Source of the DNA: Psychrosphaera sp. B3R10
GTDB lineage: Bacteria > Pseudomonadota > Gammaproteobacteria > Enterobacterales > Alteromonadaceae
Direction: 5' to 3'
Assembly: GCF_018861025.1 (NCBI RefSeq)
Contig: NZ_JAHKQH010000036.1
Location: forward strand, 1-64,000
Length of the DNA stretch: 64,000 bases
Shown here: one piece after another, positions 1-9,314 of the stretch
Layout: each line of letters opens with the position of its first letter
How positions within the stretch are numbered: the first letter of the stretch is position 1
Position numbers and translations under genes: made by a program
Notes under the pieces: model-generated
What the model saw: only the letters and a program-made list of their open reading frames with translations
Told to the model about the DNA's origin: nothing
Database searches by the model: none

Positions 1-374
1 AACACATCCCTTGCAACGGCGTCCCTGCCGTTCACTTCGAGATATAAATCTCAACTAAGGGGGATTTAGACGAAGTAATATGCAGTCTGAACTTTAAGTG
101 CAATAACTCAAAATTTCAGAACAAAAAACGTCCTCAGTGCTTTGAAGGAGATCTCAAATATCGCTTCGCGATTTTGAGATGACGGGTAGCATGCAGAGGA
201 ATCTCATTATTCGTTTTAATCGAATCATAATTTCCAAACAGAAAACCGGCTCCCCAATTTGGCCTGGAAACTCTTAGTTACAACTTTCCTGAATCAAATC
301 AAGCAATAGCGTTCAGATTTCTGTTCAACTATGACATAGTGCCAGCGTTAAATAACCATAGGAATATAACAACA
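1..374. other. Gene-free stretch with several short hairpins
   Basis: I see no convincing gene here. Short inverted repeats are present: AACGGC/GCCGTT at about 14-31, GAGAT/ATCTC at 39-52, and a longer imperfect hairpin at 151-180 with arms ATCTCAAATATCGC and GCGATTTTGAGAT. Several small palindromes in one untranslated block resemble a REP- or MITE-like dispersed repeat, but only one copy lies in the window, so this is a guess. The promoter of the S46 peptidase should lie near the right end. Confidence 0.4.
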
Positions 375-2579
375 ATGGCAAAATGGAAATCAAGCAAGGC
401 AACTAGGCTATTGCTTTGTAAACTCGCAGTATTGGGGCTTTCAGTTTCAGCTTCAAGTTTCGCAAAAGAAGGGATGTTTACCCCTGAACAATTACCACTA
501 ATAAAAAATGATTTAGTCGCCACAGGCTTAGAATTACCACCTGAATCATTATCTTCATTAACTGAGTTTCCTATGGGCGCAATTGTTTCTTTAGGCGGCT
601 GTTCTGCCTCATTTGTGTCCCCTAAAGGCTTAGTCGTCACTAATCATCATTGTGCTCGTGGCTCAGTGCAATTTAATAGTACCGCTGAAAACAACTTCCT
701 AGAGAATGGCTTTGTTGCTAAGTCGTATGCAGAAGAATTACCCGCAGCTCCGGGTTCTCGTATCTACGTTACCGTTGATTTTAAAGATGTTACCGCTGAT
801 GTGGTTGGTTCACTCAACCCTAAGTTAACCGGTCGTGACCGCTATGAGGCGATCACTAAGAACAAAAAAGCGATTATCGCTGAATGTGAAAAAGACGAAG
901 GTCATCGTTGTTCGGTTCCATCTTTCCACCAGGGTTTAGAATATAAACTAATTAAGCAACTTGAGATTAAAGATGTCCGTATTGCCTATTCTCCGGCAGA
1001 TGCGATTGGCAAATATGGCGGTGATATTGACAATTGGATGTGGCCGCGTCATACCGGCGATTTCGCCTTTTATCGCGCTTATGTGGGTAAAGATGGTAAA
1101 CCAGCCGATTTCTCTAAAGACAACGTGCCATACCAGCCAGCTCATACCCTGAAAGTCTCTGCCGCAGGATTAGAAGAAGGTGATTTTGCCATGGCAGCGG
1201 GCTACCCAGGTTCGACTCAACGTTATCAGCGTTTAGTTAGAGTTGAACACGTATTTAGTTGGTCTTACCCGACATGGATCACTCTAATTGAAGACTGGAT
1301 TGCTATGATTGAAAAAACAGCACCAGAAGGCAGTGATGCGCGTGTTAAATACGAGTCGCTATTGTCAGGTCTTAACAATTTCATGAAAAACACAAAGGGC
1401 CAAATCAAAGGCGCAAAACGTGTTGGTTTAGTCGAGCGCCGAGCAGAACGAGAAGCAGAGTTGTTAGCTTGGATTGGCAACGTGCCGGAGCGTCAACAAT
1501 ACAAAAAAGCCATCGTCGAATTGGACAAATTAGAAACTGAAATTAGTGACCATGGCAAAGCACAATTTTTATATGGTAATGCCAGCCGTTCACAATTGTT
1601 AGGCACAGCTAAACGTTTATATCGACTCGCTATTGAAAAACAAAAACCTGATGCTGAACGTGAACAAGGCTACCAAGAACGTGACATGGATCAGTTCAAG
1701 CAAGGTTTACAACGTATAGACCGTCGATTTGATGCGACAGTAGAACAGGCTCTTTGGTTAATGTTTATTGAAAAATACGCCAAACAAGACCCATCACAAC
1801 GCGTTGCGGAGTTCGACAAAGTTATTGGTTTAAAAGGGTCTAAATTCAATAAAAATGACAAACAAAGAATTGCGAAAAAACTGGCTTCTTTCTACAAAAA
1901 AACAGTGTTGAGCGATGTTGAAAAACGCATAGCCCTAATGAACGCAACTCAAAAGGAGCTTGAAGCAAGTAATGACCCATTCATCAAGTTGGCTATCGCA
2001 ACTTATGCGCATGGTTTGAAAGTTGAAAACGAAGAAAAAGAACACGCCGGAAAACGCGCAAACTTGCGTCCTCAATATATGAAGGCCATCATTGATTGGC
2101 AAGCTTCTATGGGCAAACTAGCGTACCCTGATGCAAATTCAACGCTACGTGTTACCTATGGCAAAGTATTAGGTGGTTCACCTAAAGATGGTTTGATTTA
2201 CGAACCGTTCACGCGCTTAGAAGGTATTGTTGAAAAAGATACTGGAGAAGAACCATTTAATTCACCTAAGAAGCAACTAGAGCTTATCAACGACAAACAA
2301 TACGGTGATTACGCTCTAAAAAGTCTAGGCACAGTGCCAGTAAACTTCTTAACTGATTTAGACTCAACTGGCGGTAACTCAGGTTCTGCAACCTTGAACT
2401 CAAAAGGTGAGTTAATTGGCTTGTTGTTTGATGGCACATTTGAAAGTGTAAACTCTGACTGGGATTTTGATCCGAGAACAACTCGCACGATTCACGTTGA
2501 TTCGCGCTATATGTTATGGGTAATGGAATACGTCGACGACGCGAAACACTTAGTTGATGAAATGAGTATTGCTAAATAA
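375..2579 (+). CDS. S46 family dipeptidyl-peptidase (DPP7/DPP11 type)
   Basis: Predicted periplasmic or surface serine exopeptidase that removes dipeptides from oligopeptide N-termini. The start ATG at 375 gives a signal peptide ending near SASSFA and a mature protein of about 700 residues, the usual S46 size. The catalytic His lies in TNHHC (about residues 89-93) and the nucleophile Ser in GGNSGSATL (about residue 669). Eighteen residues after that Ser there is Gly (FDGTFES). In the family a Gly here marks broad hydrophobic DPP7-like specificity, while Arg marks acidic DPP11-like specificity, so I infer DPP7-type. An upstream in-frame GTG at 339 would lengthen the N-terminus ahead of the signal peptide and looks less likely. 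The gene is monocistronic and ends before a hairpin terminator. Confidence 0.9.
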   Translation: MAKWKSSKATRLLLCKLAVLGLSVSASSFAKEGMFTPEQLPLIKNDLVATGLELPPESLSSLTEFPMGAIVSLGGCSASFVSPKGLVVTNHHCARGSVQFNSTAENNFLENGFVAKSYAEELPAAPGSRIYVTVDFKDVTADVVGSLNPKLTGRDRYEAITKNKKAIIAECEKDEGHRCSVPSFHQGLEYKLIKQLEIKDVRIAYSPADAIGKYGGDIDNWMWPRHTGDFAFYRAYVGKDGKPADFSKDNVPYQPAHTLKVSAAGLEEGDFAMAAGYPGSTQRYQRLVRVEHVFSWSYPTWITLIEDWIAMIEKTAPEGSDARVKYESLLSGLNNFMKNTKGQIKGAKRVGLVERRAEREAELLAWIGNVPERQQYKKAIVELDKLETEISDHGKAQFLYGNASRSQLLGTAKRLYRLAIEKQKPDAEREQGYQERDMDQFKQGLQRIDRRFDATVEQALWLMFIEKYAKQDPSQRVAEFDKVIGLKGSKFNKNDKQRIAKKLASFYKKTVLSDVEKRIALMNATQKELEASNDPFIKLAIATYAHGLKVENEEKEHAGKRANLRPQYMKAIIDWQASMGKLAYPDANSTLRVTYGKVLGGSPKDGLIYEPFTRLEGIVEKDTGEEPFNSPKKQLELINDKQYGDYALKSLGTVPVNFLTDLDSTGGNSGSATLNSKGELIGLLFDGTFESVNSDWDFDPRTTRTIHVDSRYMLWVMEYVDDAKHLVDEMSIAK

Positions 2580-2643
2580 GCATAGCTTAGTTTGATCAGT
2601 GTAATTAATATTTGTTAATTGCAAACCAGCTAAATTGAATAAA

Positions 2644-2677
2644 ACCGAGAATGGGTAAAACCATCTCGGTTTTTTTA
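2644..2677 (+). terminator. Rho-independent terminator of the S46 peptidase gene
   Basis: Arms ACCGAGA-TGG and CCA-TCTCGGT form a stem with a short AT-rich loop, followed directly by a run of seven T. It lies 65 bases after the peptidase stop codon. Confidence 0.8.
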
Positions 2678-2689
2678 TTTGCCAATTGC

Positions 2690-3171
2690 GCTATTTAGCC
2701 GTGCTCTTATGTCGCGAGTAAACAATCATTTGTTCTTTGAAATAAATTTCTGATTTCTGATTTCTTATCAAAAAGAATGAGGTGCGAGATGGCCGATAAG
2801 CCGTGCTCTTATGTCGCGGAGTGAACAATCATTTGTGCTAAAAAAAAGGGGCGAGATGGCCGATAAGCCGTGCTTTTATGTCGCGGAGTGAACAATCATT
2901 TGTTCCTCATCTTTACTTTTATTTTGGGGAATGAGGTGCGAGATGGCCGATTAGCCGTGCTTTTATGTCGGCGGAGTGGACAATCATTTGTTCTTCATCT
3001 TTACTTTTATTTTGGGGAATGAGGTGCGAGATGGCCGATAAGCCGTGCTTTTATGTCGCGGAGTGAACAATCATTTGTTCTTCATCTTTACTTTTATTTT
3101 GGGGAATGAGGTGCGAGATGGCCGATAAGCCGTGCTCTAATGTCGCGGAGTGGACAATGATTGTCTTCGGC
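2690..3171 (-). repeat. Degenerate tandem array of rnpB 3'-end copies
   Basis: Five further copies of the RNase P RNA 3' end (plus-strand GGTGCGAGATGGCCGATAAG) start near 2781, 2848, 2935, 3023 and 3111, and a partial copy sits near 2690. The last intact spacings are about 88 bases. Each copy continues with a similar spacer (tgtcgcggagtgaacaatcatttg, with substitutions) and often a CTTTACTTTTATTTTGGGG segment. Read on the minus strand, the array lies just downstream of rnpB. Every unit repeats the 3' strand of the RNase P P1 helix. Escherichia coli also has tandem repeats derived from the rnpB 3' end after the gene, so this is a comparable arrangement with a different unit. Confidence 0.85.
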
Positions 3172-3222
3172 TAAATTTATTTTAATTTTAATTTTAATTT
3201 TAATTTTAATTTTAATTTTAAA
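3172..3222. repeat. TTTTAA hexanucleotide microsatellite
   Basis: About seven to eight perfect copies of a TTTTAA hexamer lie between the mature rnpB 3' end and the first rnpB-tail repeat. On the minus strand this is an A/T-only tract directly after the RNA. It may act in termination or 3'-end processing, and it is a likely slippage-prone site. Confidence 0.85.
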
Positions 3223-3224
3223 AA

Positions 3225-3627
<403 letters not shown>

Positions 3628-3633
3628 GCGCGG

Positions 3634-3639
3634 ATTATA
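3634..3639 (-). promoter_or_regulatory. -10 box of the rnpB promoter
   Basis: A perfect TATAAT on the minus strand, seven to eight bases before the predicted RNA 5' end. A GC-rich discriminator (CCGCGCCGCG) follows, as is typical of stable-RNA promoters under stringent control. I see no clear -35 hexamer. Confidence 0.7.
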
Positions 3640-3674
3640 GGGGATCTGGATGGATAATGCGAGAAATTACGCGT

Positions 3675-4517
3675 TTATTCTTTGTCCTGCCAACTCAATG
3701 CCAGTTTATACAGGTCATTCTTTTTAAGGCCATGTAATTCCGCCGTAATACCAGCCGCCTTTTTAAGCGGCAGATCCTGCATAAGTCGACGCAGCAGAGC
3801 ATCTGCTTCTGCCGACAGTCCTTGTTCTTCCTTATTTGGCGATATCATCACCACCATCTCACCTTGCAAACGGTCAGTGTCTTCATTGAGCCACTCAATG
3901 ATTGACTGACATGACCCTTTACTAAAGGCTTCATAGTGTTTGGTTAATTCTTTAGCCAACACCACTTCGCGCTCGTCACCCAAGGTTGCTTGAATTGTAG
4001 CGAGTGTATCGAGAATACGACGCGGGCTTTCATAAAACACTGAAGTATAAATGGCTTGTTTATGAGCTTCGATTTCTGTGATCTTCGCTTGTTGCTTAAC
4101 AGGTAAAAAACCACAAAACATAAATTTATCAGTCGGCAATCCCGCGGCGGATAAAGCGGTGATAACGGCACTCGGCCCTGGAATTGGCACGACAGCAACA
4201 CCTTGTTCACGGGCAACATTGACTAAGTTGTAACCAGGGTCAGAAATAAGAGGCGTTCCGGCATCACTGATCAAAGCGATGTTTTGCCCTTCTTTAATTT
4301 TGTTCACTAACAACTGCGACTTTTGCTTTTCATTATGATCATGTAGCGGAAACATTTTTGTTTTCACCCCAAAGTGGGATAACAACTTGCCACTGTGTCG
4401 CGTATCTTCCGCTGCAATCAAGTCCACTTCATTTAAAGTGTCTAATGCGCGTTGCGTAATGTCGCTAAGATTACCGATTGGCGTTGCGACGATAAATAAA
4501 GTGCCGGTTTCTGTCAT
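3675..4517 (-). CDS. rsmI: 16S rRNA (cytidine-1402-2'-O)-methyltransferase
   Basis: SAM-dependent tetrapyrrole-methylase-fold enzyme that 2'-O-methylates C1402 of 16S rRNA in the ribosomal P site. The 280 residues start with LFIVATPIGNLSDITQRA and carry AAEDTRHSGKLL, LISDAGTPLISDPG and VPIPGPSAVITALSAAGL, all hallmark RsmI motifs. The length matches the family. The gene is divergent from lpoA, the same arrangement as E. coli yraL/yraM, and lies 48 bases from the rnpB 5' end. Confidence 0.96.
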   Translation of the reverse strand: MTETGTLFIVATPIGNLSDITQRALDTLNEVDLIAAEDTRHSGKLLSHFGVKTKMFPLHDHNEKQKSQLLVNKIKEGQNIALISDAGTPLISDPGYNLVNVAREQGVAVVPIPGPSAVITALSAAGLPTDKFMFCGFLPVKQQAKITEIEAHKQAIYTSVFYESPRRILDTLATIQATLGDEREVVLAKELTKHYEAFSKGSCQSIIEWLNEDTDRLQGEMVVMISPNKEEQGLSAEADALLRRLMQDLPLKKAAGITAELHGLKKNDLYKLALSWQDKE

Positions 4518-4555
4518 TTTCTGTACTTTATGATCATTGTTAATGAGACTTGTGG

Positions 4556-4580
4556 CTTGTATGATACCCCTTCATACAAG
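4556..4580. promoter_or_regulatory. Perfect 9-bp inverted repeat between rsmI and lpoA
   Basis: CTTGTATGA and TCATACAAG are perfect inverted arms around a 7-base centre (TACCCCT) in the 128-base divergent intergenic region. No T-run follows, so it looks like a protein operator or a promoter-overlapping palindrome rather than a terminator. The regulator is unknown. Confidence 0.4.
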
Positions 4581-4645
4581 TTTCTAATACCTTTGATTTT
4601 GGTCGATATAGGATAAAAGCTTGTTTCATCTTGGTTGGGATAAAA

Positions 4646-6529
4646 ATGACAGTTAGCACCGCAATGAAATTCATCACTTTTGTATTTTTAGTCGTCTTAT
4701 TTTTAAACGGCTGTGGCTCCTCGCCTACGTCCGAAGCCAAGCGAGAAACTTTGCAAGAAGCTACAGTAGATAGTGACATTAGCACTCAGGATAAGCGCAG
4801 TAGCCAAGACTTTATACAAAAGGCCGATGCGTCCACTGGCAATGATGAACAGATGCGTGCAATGTACATTACAGCCTTAAAATATGCGATTGCAGAGCAA
4901 CGAAGTGAAGAATATTTACTTGCAATAATTGAGCGGATCGACAGCACAAAATACAACTCAGTAGCCTTAGACATTACATTGGCAAATGGCTTATTGTTTG
5001 CAGCCCGTTATGACGAAACGCTAAATCAAGACGCAGAAGTTGTCATGAACCGCTTAAATCAAGGCAACGTACACCGTAAACATCAAGTCGCATTGTGGAT
5101 CTTAAAAGCACAGTTGGAGTCGAATCAAAAACAACACATTCAAGTGGTTAAAACCGTTTTCCGTATTGAAGACCTGCACCAAAATCAATTAACTGAACAA
5201 GACAACATCCTACTGAATGACCTACTATGGCGTCATTTACTGCATGTATCCGGTGAAACTTTAACGCAATTTCAAAATGATTTTGGGCAATCCTCTGGTG
5301 GTTGGATAAGCCTTGCTAAAATTATTAAACAATATTTGTCCGACGCATACGAACTTCCCAGACAATTAGCAATTTGGCAACGTATGTTTCCACAACATGC
5401 CACTTCTAACTATTTGCCAACTGATATCAAAACGTTGTTAACCATTTCACCATTTACGCCAAATCATATTGCTTTATTACTGCCGCTTTCAGGAAAGTTA
5501 CAGCGCCAAGCTGAAAGTATTCGAAATGGATTTATCGCCGCAATGGATTTAAATGCAAATACCGCTTTGACGATTATTGATACGGATAAGTATGAATTGG
5601 CAGAAATTGAGCAAAAAATCTTAACTGCTAATGTCGACTTCATTGTTGGCCCTTTGGTAAAAGAAGATGTCGAAACAATTATGCATAGTGAGTTGCTTGC
5701 GCACATTCCGAGCTTACATCTAAATGCACCTGACTTTACGCCGCTGTTACCGCAAAGAACCAATGCCTATTATTTTGCCCTAGCCCCGGAAGACGAAATT
5801 GAGCAAGCAATAGAGTTCTTTTTAGCGAACAAAATTAAACACCCAACACTTATCTATGCCGACAACTCTTTAGGCCGTCGATTGGCTTTGCACTTTAATC
5901 AATTGTGGCTGCAAGCCACTGAGCGCGAAGCAGAGTCGATAGCATTTAAAAACAAATCTAAGTTGGGTGAAGCCGTCGAAGAATTACTCGACGTAAATTT
6001 AAGTAAAAAGCGAATTGCAGAAATGAAACGTTTATTTGGTACGGCTTTAGAAACAGCCTCTAGGTCTCGCACCGATATTGATGCCGTTTACATAATTGCC
6101 AATTCTCAACAAACACGGCTAATAAAACCGTTTTTTGATGTTAATGTCAGTGTATTTGGCGAAAAACTGCCTATTTTTGGCTCAAGCAGAAGTTACCTTG
6201 TAGATGAAAGTAAATCGCAAAAACGTGATTTAAACGACCTAACATTTACCGAAATGCCTTGGTTAATTAGAAACAAAGCGCGCTCATTGCACAATCTTTA
6301 TGCCAAAGTAGGCGAACAACAAACACAACTCAAAAAGCTATTTGCGTTTGGCTTTGACGCGCAACGTCTCATCTTTGCCCTTAAACAACTCGAAACGCTA
6401 ACAGACCAATCGTTTGATGGGTTAACAGGTCAACTTGCTATTACCAAAAACAACCGTATAAAACGGGATCTGGAGTGGTCTCGTTATCAACAAGGAAGAA
6501 TAATTGCAGTGGCTAAAACGGACCAATAA
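4646..6529 (+). CDS. lpoA: Penicillin-binding protein activator LpoA (outer-membrane lipoprotein)
   Basis: Outer-membrane lipoprotein that reaches through the peptidoglycan to activate PBP1A. The start ATG at 4646 precedes a hydrophobic signal and lipobox LFLNGC. An N-terminal helical (TPR-like) region covers roughly residues 40-260. A periplasmic-binding-protein-like domain follows, beginning with HIALLLPLSGKLQRQAESI and including DAVYIIANSQQTRLIKP. The length of about 627 residues fits the family. It heads the lpoA-yraN-diaA-dolP operon, and its last 26 bases overlap yraN. A TTG at 4631 is an alternative but poorer start. Confidence 0.93.
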   Translation: MTVSTAMKFITFVFLVVLFLNGCGSSPTSEAKRETLQEATVDSDISTQDKRSSQDFIQKADASTGNDEQMRAMYITALKYAIAEQRSEEYLLAIIERIDSTKYNSVALDITLANGLLFAARYDETLNQDAEVVMNRLNQGNVHRKHQVALWILKAQLESNQKQHIQVVKTVFRIEDLHQNQLTEQDNILLNDLLWRHLLHVSGETLTQFQNDFGQSSGGWISLAKIIKQYLSDAYELPRQLAIWQRMFPQHATSNYLPTDIKTLLTISPFTPNHIALLLPLSGKLQRQAESIRNGFIAAMDLNANTALTIIDTDKYELAEIEQKILTANVDFIVGPLVKEDVETIMHSELLAHIPSLHLNAPDFTPLLPQRTNAYYFALAPEDEIEQAIEFFLANKIKHPTLIYADNSLGRRLALHFNQLWLQATEREAESIAFKNKSKLGEAVEELLDVNLSKKRIAEMKRLFGTALETASRSRTDIDAVYIIANSQQTRLIKPFFDVNVSVFGEKLPIFGSSRSYLVDESKSQKRDLNDLTFTEMPWLIRNKARSLHNLYAKVGEQQTQLKKLFAFGFDAQRLIFALKQLETLTDQSFDGLTGQLAITKNNRIKRDLEWSRYQQGRIIAVAKTDQ

Positions 6530-6866
6530 GCGAAAGATTGGTGATGAAAAAGAGCATCGCGCAAAAGCCTATTTAGAGGCTCATGGATTAACCATTGTCA
6601 CTCTAAATTATGCTTGTCGATTTGGTGAAATCGACATTATTTGTTTTGACCCTGTAAACGAAACCTTAGTCATGGTTGAAGTTCGGTATCGAAATACCGA
6701 CAAATATGGTGGCGCCGCAGGTTCAGTCACAAAAAGCAAACAAGCAAAAATTAAAAAAGCCGCGCTTTTTTACCTCGCAACACGTAAACTAGATACCCGA
6801 GTCAGATTTGATGTCATCGCAATTGAACAACAACAGCTAAATTGGATCCAAAGTGCATTTTCATGA
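6504..6866 (+). CDS. yraN: YraN family (UPF0102) endonuclease-fold protein
   Basis: Small protein of 120 residues with a predicted restriction-endonuclease-like fold; its biological function is not settled. The motifs GEIDIICFD and VMVEVRYR (residues about 42-72) carry the E/D and E-x-R residues of the fold. The start is a TTG at 6504, forced by an in-frame stop immediately before it and supported by a good AAGGAAG ribosome binding site 5-6 bases upstream. It overlaps the lpoA end by 26 bases and the diaA start in an ATGA arrangement, so translation is probably coupled. Confidence 0.9.
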   Translation: MQWLKRTNKRKIGDEKEHRAKAYLEAHGLTIVTLNYACRFGEIDIICFDPVNETLVMVEVRYRNTDKYGGAAGSVTKSKQAKIKKAALFYLATRKLDTRVRFDVIAIEQQQLNWIQSAFS

Positions 6867-7450
6867 ACGACAATAAAATCAAGCAGTTATACACTTCAAA
6901 TATACAAAACTTTATTGCATCCGGTGAGCAAAATGCCGATAACTTAGCGTTATCTGCGGCCTTAGTTTCACAAACCTTGCTGTCGGGTAACAAGGTCTTA
7001 ACCTGCGGCGATTCCGCAAGTAAAATGATCGCGCAACACTTTGCCGGTATTTTGGTTAACTATTTTGAAATTGAACGTCCTTGTTTACCCGCAATCGCAC
7101 TAAATGACACCGTTCAGCATTGTGCAATTTCTTATAACGAACACGCCGATTTATTAGAAATTTACGCGCGCCAAATTAGAGCCATAGGCAACGAACAAGA
7201 CATCTTGGTTATATTTTCTTTAAATAATCGGGAACCAATGATCAAATCTGCAATCGAAGCTGCATTAACCCGAGATATTAAAGTAGTTGCGTTTACATCG
7301 GATGACGGTGGTGAGATCGCCGGTTTGTTAGGAGAGAACGACATCGAAATCCGCCTTCCAACCAATAAACCAAGTCGAACCCTTGAAATACAACTGTTTA
7401 CAATCCATGTATTAAGCGAGTTGATAGATGAAGTTATCTTCTCTATGTAA
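6863..7450 (+). CDS. diaA: DnaA initiator-associating SIS-domain protein DiaA
   Basis: SIS (sugar isomerase) domain protein of 195 residues. In E. coli DiaA binds DnaA and promotes timely initiation at oriC. Visible features are the N-terminal helix (IQNFIASGEQNADNLALSAA), the phosphosugar-binding-like GNKVLTCGDSASKMIAQHF and the GEIAGLLGENDIEIRLP segment. The family also contains GmhA (sedoheptulose-7-phosphate isomerase), but the operon position between yraN and dolP identifies DiaA. The ATG at 6863 overlaps the yraN stop (ATGA). Confidence 0.92.
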   Translation: MNDNKIKQLYTSNIQNFIASGEQNADNLALSAALVSQTLLSGNKVLTCGDSASKMIAQHFAGILVNYFEIERPCLPAIALNDTVQHCAISYNEHADLLEIYARQIRAIGNEQDILVIFSLNNREPMIKSAIEAALTRDIKVVAFTSDDGGEIAGLLGENDIEIRLPTNKPSRTLEIQLFTIHVLSELIDEVIFSM

Positions 7451-7473
7451 TTGAATTTAGGTTATTGCACATT

Positions 7474-8031
7474 ATGAAAAAAATTGTTTTTGTCATCCTT
7501 TCGACATTATTTTTACAGGCCTGTGTTGAAACCGCCATTGTGGCTGGTGCGATAACAGCCGTTAGCGCAGTGAACGATCCTAGAACGGTTGGCAAGCAAA
7601 TTGACGACAGCACGATTGAAGTCAAAGCAATGTACAACATGGCGCAGGATGAAGGCCTAAGAAAACATACTAATATCAATGTGATTTCATATGATGGCAT
7701 TGTTTTGGCTGTGGGTCAGTCACCAAACAAATTTCTAATAGATAAAGCCATTGCGATTCTCAACGAACTCGATGGTGTTAAGAAGGTCCATAACCAAATA
7801 AAACTTGGCACACCTGCGGATCTCTCTGCAAAAGCTAAAGATGCGTGGATCACTACGAAAGTAAAATCTGAGTTGCTTACCGACGAGCAGTTAGAAGGTC
7901 ATAAAATCAAAGTGATCACTGAAAACAAAGAAGTCTTTCTAATGGGCTTAGTTAAACCAGAAGAGGCTACTAGAGCCGCACAAATTGCCGCCGAGATTTA
8001 CGGCGTAGAACGCGTAGTTAAAGTTTTTTAG
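7474..8031 (+). CDS. dolP: BON-domain outer-membrane lipoprotein DolP
   Basis: Division- and outer-membrane-associated lipoprotein (formerly YraP) that supports envelope integrity. The start ATG at 7474 gives a short signal with lipobox LFLQAC. Two BON domains follow: one around residues 45-115 (TNINVISYDGIVLAVGQSP) and one around 120-185 (IKVITENKEVFLMGLVKPEEA). The 185 residues and the position after diaA match the E. coli order. An in-frame TTG at 7465 is a less likely start. Confidence 0.93.
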   Translation: MKKIVFVILSTLFLQACVETAIVAGAITAVSAVNDPRTVGKQIDDSTIEVKAMYNMAQDEGLRKHTNINVISYDGIVLAVGQSPNKFLIDKAIAILNELDGVKKVHNQIKLGTPADLSAKAKDAWITTKVKSELLTDEQLEGHKIKVITENKEVFLMGLVKPEEATRAAQIAAEIYGVERVVKVF

Positions 8032-8085
8032 CCAGTGCAATTATGTCGCAGTAACGTGATAAGCAAATAAGATAATAGGATTAAT

Positions 8086-9249
8086 ATGTACAAGCAGATT
8101 TGTGTATTGTTAGTTGTACTATTATCGATTTCAGTTGGTGTGAATTTCTATCTATTTAAAACACTACACTCACCGAATACAAACGACGAACAACCATCAC
8201 CTTTAACGCCAAATAACACAACGGCGACTAATATAGCCATAGAGCCCAAACTCACTGAGCAAGATAACAGTGACCTTGATGCTGCAATTAGAGCATTTTC
8301 TGAACATGATTTTGCACTCGCCATTGAAAAATATGACGACCTGATTAAATTAGAAGAACAGTCAGCACTTCAATTGAGACATAAATGGCGATTGAAAATA
8401 AAGTACTGGCTAGATAATAATGAACTAATACTCGCCAAGCAATTTCTACAGACAATATTGCATTACCAGCCTTTTGCCACAGATTTCTTAGAATTAGAAG
8501 CTTACCGACAGGAACTCAATGGCAACTTCATCGAAGCAATAGATCTGTATTATTTGATTTTGAGCGATACATTCGATCCCGCAGAACAAATCCGACTAAC
8601 GGTTTTATTACATGCGACCATTCAGCAGTATCAAACATTGTTATCTAACGAACAACAATGGCAGGAAATAATCACCCTACTAGAACGGGCCATTTACGAA
8701 GAACCAGAACACCTTTCTTTTCAGCTCAGTCTTGCTCAAACCTTAGTAAAACTAGGCCAATATGAACGAGCCAAAGTGTTGCTTGATGACATTATTGAGC
8801 AGCAAGAATACGAAATTTCGGCTAACGAACTGCTGGAACAAATTGAAAAATTGGAAATTGGTCAGCAGGCAATTCCCCTACAACAGGCGGGCAGTCATTA
8901 TTTAGTTACCGGCCAGTTTGGGCCGCAAAGCTCAGTCGCATTAATGATCGATACGGGAGCGAGTATGTCGGTCTTAACCCAACAACATTTTGATAACTTA
9001 GTGAATTGGCAATATCCGACTTACGTCCGAACCTCGGAATTTAATACCGCAGGTGGTCTGGTCGACGCACCAATATATCGGTTCGATAGATTCAGTATTG
9101 GTGGGTTTACCGTCAATGACATAGAGTTTGCAGTGATAAACATGCCAGAATTTTCGAGAGGCTCAGGTTTATTAGGAATGAACTTTTTACAACATTTTGT
9201 ATTTCAAATTGACCAGCAAGACAATCAACTTATCCTGCAACATCGTTAA
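8086..9249 (+). CDS. Membrane-anchored retropepsin-like aspartic protease with TPR-like region
   Basis: The 387 residues begin with a signal anchor (about 5-27), then a Thr/Asn/Pro-rich linker and a helical TPR-like region (about 60-260). The C-terminal domain holds the aspartic-protease signature ALMIDTGASMSVLT and the flap/second-half elements GLVDAPIYRFDRFSIGGF and GLLGMNFLQHF. It belongs to the TIGR02281/retropepsin-like group and presumably acts in the periplasm as a dimer, since only one DTG is present. It follows dolP by 54 bases on the same strand. The substrate is unknown. Confidence 0.82.
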   Translation: MYKQICVLLVVLLSISVGVNFYLFKTLHSPNTNDEQPSPLTPNNTTATNIAIEPKLTEQDNSDLDAAIRAFSEHDFALAIEKYDDLIKLEEQSALQLRHKWRLKIKYWLDNNELILAKQFLQTILHYQPFATDFLELEAYRQELNGNFIEAIDLYYLILSDTFDPAEQIRLTVLLHATIQQYQTLLSNEQQWQEIITLLERAIYEEPEHLSFQLSLAQTLVKLGQYERAKVLLDDIIEQQEYEISANELLEQIEKLEIGQQAIPLQQAGSHYLVTGQFGPQSSVALMIDTGASMSVLTQQHFDNLVNWQYPTYVRTSEFNTAGGLVDAPIYRFDRFSIGGFTVNDIEFAVINMPEFSRGSGLLGMNFLQHFVFQIDQQDNQLILQHR

Positions 9250-9314
9250 TACCGAACGCAGTACGCAACAGAATAATAATACTGCTACGTACTTAATGCC
9301 TTTGCAAACTTAGC

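Noticed and set aside
339..374. GTG start for the S46 peptidase
   Set aside because: It would put twelve polar residues before the signal peptide; ATG 375 gives a normal signal sequence.
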